From G051903925 sp051903925 (GTDB lineage: Bacteria; Pseudomonadota; Alphaproteobacteria; Zavarziniales; Zavarziniaceae): 64,000 nt of DNA. Made by a program: the position numbers and the translations under genes. Below, piece after piece: positions 44,980 through 53,865 of the stretch. The stretch's first letter is position 1; each line of letters starts with the position of its first letter. The notes below the pieces were generated by a model. It was given only the letters and a program-made list of their open reading frames with translations, searched no databases and had not been told where the DNA came from. Location of the stretch: NCBI RefSeq assembly GCF_051903925.1, contig NZ_CP173678.1, positions 3,596,001 through 3,660,000 on the forward strand, given 5' to 3'.

Positions 44980-47160
44980 ATGGTTGCTCGCCAGGCCGAA
45001 TTGCGGCGGCGTCTCCTGGCCATGTTCGTGGTGGAGGCGGCCGGTCACCTGCGCACGATCGACGCCGACCTCGATGCGCTGGAGGACGCGACACGGTCGG
45101 ACGGAAGCGATGCGGAGCGGCTGGAATCGCTGTTCCGGGCGATCCACACGCTGAAGGGGGCCGCGCGCTCGGTCGGCATTGGCCCGGTCGAGGAGATCTG
45201 CCAGCGGGGCGAGACGCTGCTGAGCAACCTGCGGCGGGGCAGTACCGTTCTGGACGGCTCCGTCGTGCGGACGTTGCGCGACCTGGGCGACGCGGTCGCC
45301 CACGCCGTGGCCGCCTCGCGCCAGGCCGGCCAGGAGCCAGAGGGCGCGCCTGTGGCCGACGCCCAGACCGCGCCGATGCCCCCGCCGGCACCCCCGCCGG
45401 ATGCCGCCCCGTCTGCCCCCCCGCCGCCGGCCCAGCCGGTCGACGACCGGGCGTCCGTGGCGAGCGAGCCGCTCCGCATCGACGGCGCCAAGCTGGAGGC
45501 GCTGAGCCATGTGGCGGAGGAGTTGCTGCTGCCCCGCCTGGCCGTTTCCGATCGGCGGCGGGAGGCCCAGGCCCTGTCCCAGGCGGTCAGTGCCCTGCGC
45601 GCGCGCCTGACCCCAGATGTCCGCAGCCCTGCGGAGCGGGCGCTGGAAGCCGACCTGCGCGAGGTCGAGCAGGCGGCGCGCCGGCTGTCCCAGTCGCTGG
45701 CGGGGGACCATGTCGCGCTGGAGACGCTGGTGGGCGACCTTGCGCTGGCGGTGCGCGACATCCGCATGACGCCGGTCGCCGACCTTCTGGCCCTGTTCGG
45801 TCCGATGATCCGCGACCTGTCGCGGGAGACAGGCCGGGCAGTCGAGTGGCAGCCCAGCGGCGGCGACCTGCTGATCGATCGCCGGGTGATGGACGCGTTG
45901 CGCGGGCCGCTGATCCACCTGGTCCGCAATGCCGTCGACCATGGGATTGAAGCGCCGGCGGAGCGCGAGGCACAGGGCAAGCCGGCAATGGGGCGCGTCA
46001 CCATGAACGTCGCGCAAGGGGAGCGCGGTCGCATCGCGATCACCATTGCCGACGATGGACGCGGCTTCGACACGGAGGCACTGCGCGATGCCGCGGTGCG
46101 CGCCCGCGCGTTGAGCGTGGAGGAGGCAGCGGCCCTGGACGAGGAGGCGCTGCGCCGCGTTGCCTTTGTCTCGGGCGTCAGCACCAGCCCCGTCATCTCG
46201 CGGATCTCCGGCCACGGCCTGGGCCTGGCCATCGTGCGCGAGCAGGTCGAGCGGATCGACGGCACGGTCGCGGTCGACAGCCGCAGGCGTCGTGGCACGA
46301 CGATCCGGATCGAGGTGCCGGCCTCGATCAGCACCTATCATGGCCTGCTGGTGGAGGTGGACGGGCAACTCCTGCTCTGCCCCCGCGACGCCCTGGAGCG
46401 GACCGTGGGCGTGCCGCGCGCGGCGGTGGCGGAGACCCTGGCGCGTGGCCTGCTTGTCCATGGCGGCTGGAGCCTGCCGGTGGCGCCTTTGGGCGACCTG
46501 CTGGGCCTGCCCCCCGCAGCCATGCCCGAGGACGCCGAGGCGCCCAGCCTGGTTCCGGCGATCGTCGTCCGCTCGGGCGAGCGTCGCGGCGTGCTCCTGG
46601 TCGACCGCGTCCATGGCGAGGCGGAGGTGGTGGTGAAGGAATTCCCCTCCCCCATCCGGCGCCTGGGCGGGATCCTGGCGGTCGGCCTGCTGGGCACGGG
46701 GCAGTTGGCGCTGATCCTTCGCGTGGCCGACCTGCTGGCTGCCTGGCACGCACCGCGACGTCAGGCGCACACACAAACAAAGCGCAATGCGACGGACCCC
46801 TTGCGTATTCTGGTTGTCGATGATTCCCTGACGACCCGCGCCATGGAGCGGAACCTGTTCGAAACGGCGGGGTACTCCGTCAGGCTGGCCTTTGACGGGC
46901 TCGATGCCTGGGAAATCCTGCAGACCGAGGGGATCGACCTGGTGGTGTCCGACATCGACATGCCGCGCATGGACGGCTTTGCCCTGACGGAGCGGATCCG
47001 CGCCGATGCGCGCCTGTCCGACCTGCCGGTGGTCCTGGTGACCGCCCTGGAGTCGCGCGAGGACAAGGAGCGCGGCATCCGCGTCGGCGCCAGCGCCTAT
47101 GTCCTCAAGTCGGGGTTCGACCAGTCGAACCTGCTCGACATCGTCGCCCGCCTGATCTGA
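44980..47160 (+). CDS. cheA: CheA-type histidine kinase with C-terminal receiver domain
   Basis: A 726-residue kinase. The HPt domain has the phospho-His56 in AIHTLKGAARS. An Ala/Pro-rich linker follows (about 125-155), then the dimerisation and ATPase domains (HLVRNAVDHGIE, ISGHGLGLAIVREQVERIDG) and a CheW-like domain (about 455-590). The C-terminal receiver has phospho-acceptor Asp658 in SDIDMPRMDG. This is the CheA-REC form found in Wsp, Frz and similar systems. The receiver may act as a phosphate sink or pass phosphate to the final kinase. Confidence 0.92.
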   Translation: MVARQAELRRRLLAMFVVEAAGHLRTIDADLDALEDATRSDGSDAERLESLFRAIHTLKGAARSVGIGPVEEICQRGETLLSNLRRGSTVLDGSVVRTLRDLGDAVAHAVAASRQAGQEPEGAPVADAQTAPMPPPAPPPDAAPSAPPPPAQPVDDRASVASEPLRIDGAKLEALSHVAEELLLPRLAVSDRRREAQALSQAVSALRARLTPDVRSPAERALEADLREVEQAARRLSQSLAGDHVALETLVGDLALAVRDIRMTPVADLLALFGPMIRDLSRETGRAVEWQPSGGDLLIDRRVMDALRGPLIHLVRNAVDHGIEAPAEREAQGKPAMGRVTMNVAQGERGRIAITIADDGRGFDTEALRDAAVRARALSVEEAAALDEEALRRVAFVSGVSTSPVISRISGHGLGLAIVREQVERIDGTVAVDSRRRRGTTIRIEVPASISTYHGLLVEVDGQLLLCPRDALERTVGVPRAAVAETLARGLLVHGGWSLPVAPLGDLLGLPPAAMPEDAEAPSLVPAIVVRSGERRGVLLVDRVHGEAEVVVKEFPSPIRRLGGILAVGLLGTGQLALILRVADLLAAWHAPRRQAHTQTKRNATDPLRILVVDDSLTTRAMERNLFETAGYSVRLAFDGLDAWEILQTEGIDLVVSDIDMPRMDGFALTERIRADARLSDLPVVLVTALESREDKERGIRVGASAYVLKSGFDQSNLLDIVARLI

Positions 47161-47162
47161 CC

Positions 47163-48203
47163 ATGATCCGCATCCTGCTCGTCGAGGACAGTCCCCTGCA
47201 GCGTGCCGTGCTGGCCGACATCCTGGGCCATGCCGGCGACATGCTCGTGGTGGGCGAGGCGGCAGACGGGCTGGAGGCCGTGCGCGAGGCGGAGCGCCTG
47301 CGGCCGGACCTGATCCTGATGGACTTCCACATGCCGGGCCTGGACGGTGCCGGCGCCACCCGCCGGATCATGGAGGAATGCCCGACCCCCATCGTGATCT
47401 GCAGCGCAACCCTGGTGCCGGGCGACCTGGAGCCCGGGTTCGAGGCGCTGCGCCGCGGCGCGCTGGCGGTGGTGCAGAAGCCGGTGGCACCGCACGTCCC
47501 GGGTTTCGACAGCCTGGCCGGGTCCCTGGTGCGGACCGTGCGCCTGATGTCGGAGGTGAAGGTCGTCCGGCGTTGGCCGGAACGCAGTGCCGGCGCCCAT
47601 CCGGCAGGCGAGGCCATCCTCCGCCGACGCCGCATCATCGCCATCGGCGGCTCGACCGGGGCGCCCGGCGTGATCGCGGAAATCCTGGGCAGCCTGGCGC
47701 CGGCGCTGAGCATCCCTGTACTGGTCGTGCAGCACATGTCCAACGGCTTCATCGATGGCTTCGCGCGCTGGCTGGGCGAGACGGCGCGCCTGCCGGTCAG
47801 CATCGCCGACCAGGGCGTGCGGGTTCAGGGCGGCCATGTCTACCTGGCGCCTGACGACCGTCACCTGGGGATCGCCGCCGACGGCACGCTGCGCCTGGCC
47901 GACGACCCGCCGGAGCATGGGTTCAGGCCCTCTGTCTCGTACCTGTTGCGATCCGTTGCGTCGGCCTATGGCGCACAGGCGATCGGCGTCGTGCTGAGCG
48001 GCATGGGCACCGACGGGGCCGAGGGCCTGGCCATGGTGCGGCGCCAGGGTGGCCTGACGATGGTGCAGGATTCGGCCTCCAGCGTGGTCTTTGGCATGCC
48101 GGGCGAGGCGATCCGGCGGAATGCCGCGATCCATGTGCTGAATCCTGCGGCGCTGGCGGATACGATCTCAGCCGTGCTGCCGGTCAAGGAGACCACACGA
48201 TGA
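47163..48203 (+). CDS. cheB: CheB protein-glutamate methylesterase
   Basis: A 346-residue protein. The N-terminal receiver has phospho-acceptor Asp54 in LILMDFHMPGLDG. The C-terminal esterase triad is Ser164 (AIGGSTGAPG), His191 (VVQHMSNGF) and Asp284 (GMGTDGAEGL). It removes methyl groups placed on the receptor by CheR and so resets sensitivity. It starts two bases after the cheA stop and overlaps the start of the hybrid kinase gene (ATGA). Confidence 0.93.
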   Translation: MIRILLVEDSPLQRAVLADILGHAGDMLVVGEAADGLEAVREAERLRPDLILMDFHMPGLDGAGATRRIMEECPTPIVICSATLVPGDLEPGFEALRRGALAVVQKPVAPHVPGFDSLAGSLVRTVRLMSEVKVVRRWPERSAGAHPAGEAILRRRRIIAIGGSTGAPGVIAEILGSLAPALSIPVLVVQHMSNGFIDGFARWLGETARLPVSIADQGVRVQGGHVYLAPDDRHLGIAADGTLRLADDPPEHGFRPSVSYLLRSVASAYGAQAIGVVLSGMGTDGAEGLAMVRRQGGLTMVQDSASSVVFGMPGEAIRRNAAIHVLNPAALADTISAVLPVKETTR

Positions 48204-51200
48204 GTTTCAACCCTGCGATCCCGCGGCCTGGCCACCCGCCGGCCCGCGTGCTGATCGCGGAGGACAGCCCGACCCAGGCGGCCCAGCTCACCTTCTACCT
48301 GGAGAGCAACGGCATCGAGGTGATCGCCGCGCGCGATGGAGAGGAGGGCCTGGCCCTCGCTGCCAGCAGCAGGCCCGACCTTGTGATCAGCGACATCGTC
48401 ATGCCCGGCATGGACGGCTATGCCCTGTGTCGTGCGATCAAGCGGACTGCCGGCCTGGCGGATGTGCCCGTGATCCTGGTCACCGCGCTGTCCAGCCCGC
48501 ACGACGTGTTCAAGGGGCTGGATGCCGGCGCCGACAACTTCATCGTCAAGCCCTATGACGAAGACCTGCTGCTGTCGCGGGTCAACTACCTGCTCAACAA
48601 CCGCACGCTGCGCAAGCTCGGCAAGCTGCAGGTCGGCGTCGAGATCGAGCTGTCGGGCCAGCGGCACTTCATCACGGCGGAGCGGCAGCAGATCCTGGAC
48701 CTGCTGATCTCGACCTATGAACAGGCTGTCCGCCTCTATGACTCGCTGGAGGAGCGGCAGCGCGAGCTGTCCCATTCCTACGAGACGCTGAACGCCCTCT
48801 ATGACATGGCGGAAGGGCTGAATGCCTGCCGCACCCTGGCCGAAGTAGGCCAGACGGTGATCGAGCGGACCTTGCGCCTGCCCGGCCTGACACATGGCTG
48901 GATGCACCTGTACGAGGGCGGCAGCTTCCGCCTGGTGGCTTCGGATGGCCAATCCGACGACGATGCGGCACTGGCGCAGTGCCAGGCGCGGTTGCGTGAC
49001 GGCGCCCTGGGCCAAGCGACCCGCATCGGCAGCGGCCAGGCGACGCGCATCGCCATTCCCTTGTTGGCGCGTGGCCAGGCCATCGGCCTGCTGACCCTGG
49101 TGCCGGACGATCCGGACGTGCTCACGGACGAGGTGCTGCGCACCCTGTCGGGCGTCGGCAGCCAGGTCACGGTCGCCACGGAACGCGCGCTGCTGCACGA
49201 GGAGCTGGAGCGCAAGGTGGTCGAGCGCACCGCCGACCTGCAACTGGAAGTGGCCGAACGCCGCCTGGCCGAGCGTGCCGCACGACGCGCCGAGGGGCGC
49301 CTGCTGGAAGCCATCGAATCGCTGAGCGACGGCTTCGTCCTGTTCGACCGGGAAGACCGCGTCCAGTTCACCAACCGCCCCTATCGCGAACGCTATCCGA
49401 CGATCAACGACGTCCGGAACGAGGGCCGTCCCTTTGCCGAGCTGATCGGCGAGTCGGCTGTGAACTGGCCGGGCGGGGACGAGCCCGCCATTGCCGAGCG
49501 CTTCCGTCAGAGCCGGCTGGAGCAGCACGCCCGCGCCGACGGACGGCCCAGCGTGTTGCAGTTCGGACCGCACTGGCTGCGCATCACTGAGCGGCGCACG
49601 CGCGACGGGGACATTGTCGGCGTCCATACCGACGTGACCGAGCTGAAGGAAGTCCAGCAGGCGCTGGCCATCCACGCCCAGGAGCAGGAGGCGGTGGCCG
49701 CCCTGGGCCGGCTTGCCCTGGGCGGCGTGGCGCTGCAGGACCTGGCGGCCCAGGCGGTGAGCCTTGTGGTCGAGACCCTGGGGATCGACTGGGCGGCTGT
49801 CCTGGAGATGGCCGCCGACGGGCAGGCCATGACCTGCCTCGCCTCACATGACTGGCCGCTGATCGCAGCCGGGACGGAAGTTCCGGTGCGCGGCCTGGGC
49901 ACGCTGTGGGACCAGGCCCAGCGCGAACGCGTCGCGCTGGTGCTGGAGCAGGACGGGGGCGCCCATGGCCGCGCGACGCAGGCCTATCTGCAGGAGAACG
50001 GCATCGCCTCTGCCGTGCTGGTGGCGATCCAGGGGACCCTCCAGCCGTTCGGCCTGCTGGCGGTGGGGGCCGCCCGTGTCCGCGCGTTCAGCAGCGACGA
50101 CCTCAACTTCCTGGAAGCGGTGGCCAATGTGCTGGGCACCGCGGCGGCACGCCTGAAACAGGACGAGACGCTGCGCCAGGCCAACGAGATGATTTCCGCC
50201 ATCCTGGACGCATCGCCCAATGCCATCGTGACGGTCGACGCCGCCCTGTCGGTGCTGAGCTGGAACCGGACGGCGGAGCGCCTGTTCGGCATTGCCGCGA
50301 CAGATGCGCTTGGCCGGCCGATGCCGATCGCCCCGGCGGAGCAGCGCGTGGCACTGGCCGCCCTGGTCGACGACCTGCGTGCAGGCAGCCCGGCCGAGCC
50401 GATCGAGCTGCGCCTGGATCGTCCTGCGGACAAGGGCGCCATCCTGAAGATCGCGGGCCATGCCCGCTTCGCGCAGGACGGCACGTTCCGCGACACCGTC
50501 CTGACGATCGAGGACGTGACCGAGCAACGCCAGATCGCGGAACAGCTGCGCCATTCGCAAAAGCTTGAGGCGATCGGCGAGCTGACCGGCGGCATCGCCC
50601 ACGATTTCAACAACATCATGACGATCGTGATCGGCAATATCGACCTGCTGGCCGACCAGATCGACGAAGCGCACCCGGGCCGCAGCCTGGCGCAGGACGC
50701 ATTGCAGGCGGGCCTGCGCGGCGCCGAACTGACACGCCAGCTGCTGGCCTTTGCCCGGCGGCAGACGCTGCAGCCCGAAGTCACCAACGTGAACCACCTG
50801 ATCCGCAGCCTGATCCGCATGCTGGAACGGACGCTGGGCGGCAATATCCGAATTCGGCTGATCGAGGACGCAGGGACCTGGCCCGTCCTGATCGATCCGG
50901 CGCAGCTGGAATCCGCCATCATCAACCTGGCCATCAATGCCCGCGATGCCATGCCGGAGGGCGGGACACTTGCCATCGGCACACGCAATCAGGTCGTGGA
51001 CGATGTCTATGCCGCGATCCGGCCCACGCTGGAGCCGGGCGACTACATCATGATCCACGTCACCGACACGGGGTCGGGCATCCCGCCCGACCTGATCGGC
51101 CGCATCTTCGAGCCGTTCTTCACCACCAAGGAAACGAACAAGGGCACGGGCCTGGGCCTCGCCATGGTCTATGGCTTCCTGAAGCAGTCGGGTGGCCATG

Positions 51201-51700
51201 CCTCTGTCTATAGCGAGGTCGGCGTCGGGACGACGTTCAACCTCTATCTGCCGCGCGCGCATCAGGTGGACATTGCGGACGCAGTGCCGGACGCGGGAAC
51301 GACCAGCACCCCCCATGCGCGCGACGAGCGGATCCTGGTGGTGGAGGACGATGCCGCCGTCCGCACGACGGCCGAGAAGCAGATCCGTTCGCTGGGCTAT
51401 GCGGTGGAGGCGGTGGAGTCGGGGGCCCTGGCGCTGGAGCGGCTGCAGGAGGACGCACGGTTCGACCTTGTCCTGTCCGACGTGATGATGCCGGGAGGGG
51501 TCGACGGCCCTGCATTGGCCCGGGCCATCGCCGCGCGCTGGCCCCATATCCGCGTCCTGCTCACCTCCGGCTTTCCCGGCAGCGCGATCCAGGAGTTCGC
51601 CGACACCGACAGGTTGCAGCTGCTGGCCAAACCCTATCGCCGCGCCGACCTGGCACGCGCGCTCCAGGACCTGCTCGACCAGCCCATCACCGCCAGCTGA
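48200..51700 (+). CDS. Large hybrid histidine kinase: REC-GAF-PAS-GAF-PAS-HisKA-HATPase-REC
   Basis: An 1166-residue protein without membrane helices. Residues 12-135 are a receiver (Asp65 in SDIVMPGMDGY). A coiled coil and GAF-like region follow (about 195-330), then a PAS (about 370-475), a second GAF-like region (about 500-650) and a second PAS (about 660-770). Next are the kinase core with phospho-His801 in IAHDFNNIMT and the ATPase (INARDAMPEGG, GTGLGLAMVYGFLKQSGG). A last receiver has Asp1094 in SDVMMPGGVDG. As the last gene of the chemosensory operon, its N-terminal receiver is the likely target of CheA. Confidence 0.88.
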   Translation: MSFNPAIPRPGHPPARVLIAEDSPTQAAQLTFYLESNGIEVIAARDGEEGLALAASSRPDLVISDIVMPGMDGYALCRAIKRTAGLADVPVILVTALSSPHDVFKGLDAGADNFIVKPYDEDLLLSRVNYLLNNRTLRKLGKLQVGVEIELSGQRHFITAERQQILDLLISTYEQAVRLYDSLEERQRELSHSYETLNALYDMAEGLNACRTLAEVGQTVIERTLRLPGLTHGWMHLYEGGSFRLVASDGQSDDDAALAQCQARLRDGALGQATRIGSGQATRIAIPLLARGQAIGLLTLVPDDPDVLTDEVLRTLSGVGSQVTVATERALLHEELERKVVERTADLQLEVAERRLAERAARRAEGRLLEAIESLSDGFVLFDREDRVQFTNRPYRERYPTINDVRNEGRPFAELIGESAVNWPGGDEPAIAERFRQSRLEQHARADGRPSVLQFGPHWLRITERRTRDGDIVGVHTDVTELKEVQQALAIHAQEQEAVAALGRLALGGVALQDLAAQAVSLVVETLGIDWAAVLEMAADGQAMTCLASHDWPLIAAGTEVPVRGLGTLWDQAQRERVALVLEQDGGAHGRATQAYLQENGIASAVLVAIQGTLQPFGLLAVGAARVRAFSSDDLNFLEAVANVLGTAAARLKQDETLRQANEMISAILDASPNAIVTVDAALSVLSWNRTAERLFGIAATDALGRPMPIAPAEQRVALAALVDDLRAGSPAEPIELRLDRPADKGAILKIAGHARFAQDGTFRDTVLTIEDVTEQRQIAEQLRHSQKLEAIGELTGGIAHDFNNIMTIVIGNIDLLADQIDEAHPGRSLAQDALQAGLRGAELTRQLLAFARRQTLQPEVTNVNHLIRSLIRMLERTLGGNIRIRLIEDAGTWPVLIDPAQLESAIINLAINARDAMPEGGTLAIGTRNQVVDDVYAAIRPTLEPGDYIMIHVTDTGSGIPPDLIGRIFEPFFTTKETNKGTGLGLAMVYGFLKQSGGHASVYSEVGVGTTFNLYLPRAHQVDIADAVPDAGTTSTPHARDERILVVEDDAAVRTTAEKQIRSLGYAVEAVESGALALERLQEDARFDLVLSDVMMPGGVDGPALARAIAARWPHIRVLLTSGFPGSAIQEFADTDRLQLLAKPYRRADLARALQDLLDQPITAS

Positions 51701-51744
51701 CCGATCGCAAAAACACCGTCGGTCACTGGAGAATCTTATTGCGA

Positions 51745-51819
51745 TCAAACCCTATTTACTAAGTAGGGTTTCGCCAGCACGATCCCGCCATATCCGCTGG
51801 ACACGCTGGATCCATCCAT
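51745..51819 (-). CDS. Possible 24-residue peptide gene
   Basis: An ATG at 51819 is preceded at six bases by GGAAGG, an excellent ribosome binding site. The frame reads MDGSSVSSGYGG, then IVLAKPYLVNRV, and stops at 51745. The palindrome described separately covers its last codons. No family is recognised and such short frames arise by chance, so this is tentative. Confidence 0.25.
   Translation of the reverse strand: MDGSSVSSGYGGIVLAKPYLVNRV
51747..51771. promoter_or_regulatory. 25-bp near-perfect palindrome: operator or terminator
   Basis: AAACCCTA at the left end pairs with TAGGGTTT at the right end, and the inner bases (TTTA-C-TAAG) continue the symmetry with a single mismatched pair. 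It lies 47 bases past the hybrid kinase stop and 243 bases before tauA. The symmetry about one central base suits a dimeric regulator. The T-run is too weak for a confident terminator. Confidence 0.5.
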
Positions 51820-51980
51820 GATCGCCCTTCCGCCTGCCCCTGCCCCACGGTGTCGCCACCGTGCCGCGGCGCGCGCGTCGCGGGCCTGGGTCACGGCGCC
51901 ACCGGCGCGATGTTGCCGCCGCGGCTGACGCCGCCGGCCTGACCAACCCAACCACACGCATCCGTAGTTTGACCGGCGCG

Positions 51981-52000
51981 CTCGGCGCGCGCCGGCCGAG
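51981..52000 (+). promoter_or_regulatory. Stem-loop abutting the tauA ribosome binding site
   Basis: CTCGGC at 51981-51986 pairs with GCCGAG at 51995-52000 across an eight-base loop, with further G/C pairing possible inside. The GGAG of the tauA ribosome binding site begins right after it. It could affect translation of the binding protein, but this is inference. Confidence 0.35.
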
Positions 52001-52013
52001 GGAGACTTTGCCC

Positions 52014-53024
52014 ATGCACAAGCTCATTGCCGCAGCCGCCCTTCTGGCAGCCAGCGCCCTTGGCGCACCGGCCCAGGCGGCCGACCAGAAGGTGGTCGTC
52101 GCCTACCAGACCGACCCCACGCCCTTTGTCCGGGCCGTTGCCTCCGGCGAACTGGAGAAGGCCACCGGCTGGCAGATCGAGTTCCGCCGCTTCAACTCTG
52201 GCGCCGAGATCTTCGCCGCCATTGCGTCCGGCGACGTCCAGATCGGCGATGTCGGCTCCAGCCCCTATGCGGCCGCGACCAGCAAGGGCATCGACGTACG
52301 CGCCTTCTACATCAGCGCAGGCGCAGGCGATTCCGAGGCACTGGTCGTGCGGGACGGCTCCGGCATCGAGACGCTGGCCGATCTGAAGGGCAAGCGCCTG
52401 GCGGCGGCGCCGGTGTCAACCGATCACTACATGCTGCTGTCGACCCTGAAGCAGGAAGGCATTGCCGCGAACGAGGCCGAGGTCTTTGCCATTCCCCAGC
52501 CAGAGATCGTGGCCGCCTGGTCGCGCGGCGACCTGGACGGCGCCTTCGTGTGGGAACCGGCGCTGGGCAAGCTGAAGGAAAACGGCAAGGTGCTGCTGAC
52601 TGCTGGCCAGGCGGCAGAACGGGGCGCCGCGACGTTCACCGCCCTGGTCGCCACGGGCGCATTCGCCGAGGCCAATCCGGAGTTCCTGCAGGCCTTCACC
52701 GCGACGGTCGACGGCTTCTACCGCGACTATGCCGCGCATCCGGAGGCGTGGAACGCGACCTCGGAAAACGCCCGTGTCCTGGCCGACTTCACGGGGGCGA
52801 AGCAGGAGGACGTGCCGGCCCGTTTGGCCGGGTCCATCTACCTGCCGGCAGCGGTCCAGGCCAGCCCCGCCTGGCTGGGCGGGGCCAAGGACTCGGGCGT
52901 GGCCAAGGTCCTGTCCAACACGGCTCAGTTCCTGCTCGAACAGCAGAAGATCACTGCCGTCGCCGACGACTACAGCCCGTTCGTCGATCCGCGCTTCGTC
53001 GTCGCCCTGCCGGCCACGAACTGA
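52014..53024 (+). CDS. TauA-like ABC transporter substrate-binding protein
   Basis: A 336-residue periplasmic protein. The signal peptide covers residues 1-22 (MHKLIAAAALLAASALGAPAQA). The mature part begins ADQKVVVAYQTDPTPFVRAV and carries the TauA-like block DVQIGDVGSSPYAAATSKGID, followed by VSTDHYMLLSTLKQEGI and AAWSRGDLDGAFVWEPALGKL. It matches E. coli TauA along its length. Taurine or another alkanesulfonate is the natural guess, but no taurine dioxygenase or desulfonating enzyme is adjacent. The ATG at 52014 has a GGAG site. Confidence 0.85.
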   Translation: MHKLIAAAALLAASALGAPAQAADQKVVVAYQTDPTPFVRAVASGELEKATGWQIEFRRFNSGAEIFAAIASGDVQIGDVGSSPYAAATSKGIDVRAFYISAGAGDSEALVVRDGSGIETLADLKGKRLAAAPVSTDHYMLLSTLKQEGIAANEAEVFAIPQPEIVAAWSRGDLDGAFVWEPALGKLKENGKVLLTAGQAAERGAATFTALVATGAFAEANPEFLQAFTATVDGFYRDYAAHPEAWNATSENARVLADFTGAKQEDVPARLAGSIYLPAAVQASPAWLGGAKDSGVAKVLSNTAQFLLEQQKITAVADDYSPFVDPRFVVALPATN

Positions 53025-53055
53025 GCGCGGCACGCATGACGGAAGGCGCCGGACC

Positions 53056-53865
53056 ATGAGCCTTGTCATCGCCCAGGCCGGCGTCACGTTCCAGGGTCGC
53101 GACGGCCGGACGCTGCGCGCGCTGGACGATGTCTCCCTGGAAATCCCCCCGGGCGGCTTCACCGTCGCCCTGGGGGCGTCGGGTTGCGGCAAGACCACGC
53201 TGCTGAACGTGATCGCCGGGTTCCAGCCGCTGACCGACGGCAGCGTCACGCTGGACGGCGCTCCGGTGCGCGGGCCGGGGCCCGATCGCGGCGTGGTGTT
53301 CCAGAAGGACACGCTCTATCCCTGGGCCCAGGTCCAGGACAACGTCGCGTTCGGCCTGCGCATGGCCGGTATGGCCAAGTCCCTGCGGCGCGCCCGCGCA
53401 GCCGAACTGCTGGCCATGGTGGGGTTGGAGGGCTTTGCCACGAGCTACCCCTACGAGCTGTCGGGCGGCATGCGCCAGCGCGTTTCGCTGGCCCGGGCCC
53501 TGGCCACGCGGCCACGCCTGCTGCTGATGGACGAGCCGCTGGGCGCGCTTGACAGCCTGACGCGGGAGGCGATGCAGGAACTGATCGCCGACCTGTGGGC
53601 GCGCACGAACGCGCGGGTCTTCTTCATCACCCACTCGATCGAGGAAGCGCTGTTCCTGGGAACGGAGCTTCTGGTCATGTCGCCGCGCCCGGGTCGCATC
53701 GTGGCGCGCTATCCCCTCGACTTCGTTCATCGCTGGCTGGCCACGCGGGACGCCCGCGCGATCAAGTCAGACCCCGCCTTCGTCCGCCTGCGCGAGGAGA
53801 TCCGCGACCTTGTCCACGCAACCGGGGAGCGCGACCATGGCCGTCCTATCGCCCGCAGCGCCTGA
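53056..53865 (+). CDS. TauB-like ABC transporter ATP-binding protein
   Basis: A 269-residue ATPase. Walker A GASGCGKT is at 40-47, the Q-loop glutamine at 83, the signature LSGGMRQR at 135-142 and Walker B LLLMDEP at 155-161. It belongs to the nitrate/sulfonate/taurine group of importers. It powers the permease encoded next, whose start overlaps the last 29 bases of this gene. Confidence 0.9.
   Translation: MSLVIAQAGVTFQGRDGRTLRALDDVSLEIPPGGFTVALGASGCGKTTLLNVIAGFQPLTDGSVTLDGAPVRGPGPDRGVVFQKDTLYPWAQVQDNVAFGLRMAGMAKSLRRARAAELLAMVGLEGFATSYPYELSGGMRQRVSLARALATRPRLLLMDEPLGALDSLTREAMQELIADLWARTNARVFFITHSIEEALFLGTELLVMSPRPGRIVARYPLDFVHRWLATRDARAIKSDPAFVRLREEIRDLVHATGERDHGRPIARSA

Larger units (their letters stand above)
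51701..52013. other. Intergenic region, 313 bases, before the tauABC-like operon
   Basis: The region contains an inverted repeat GATCGCAA (51703-51710) with TTGCGATC (51739-51746), the 25-base palindrome at 51747-51771, a possible 24-codon minus-strand frame, and a stem-loop next to the tauA ribosome binding site. The promoter of the transporter operon must lie here. The left AT-rich 70 bases stand out against the GC-rich remainder. Confidence 0.6.
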
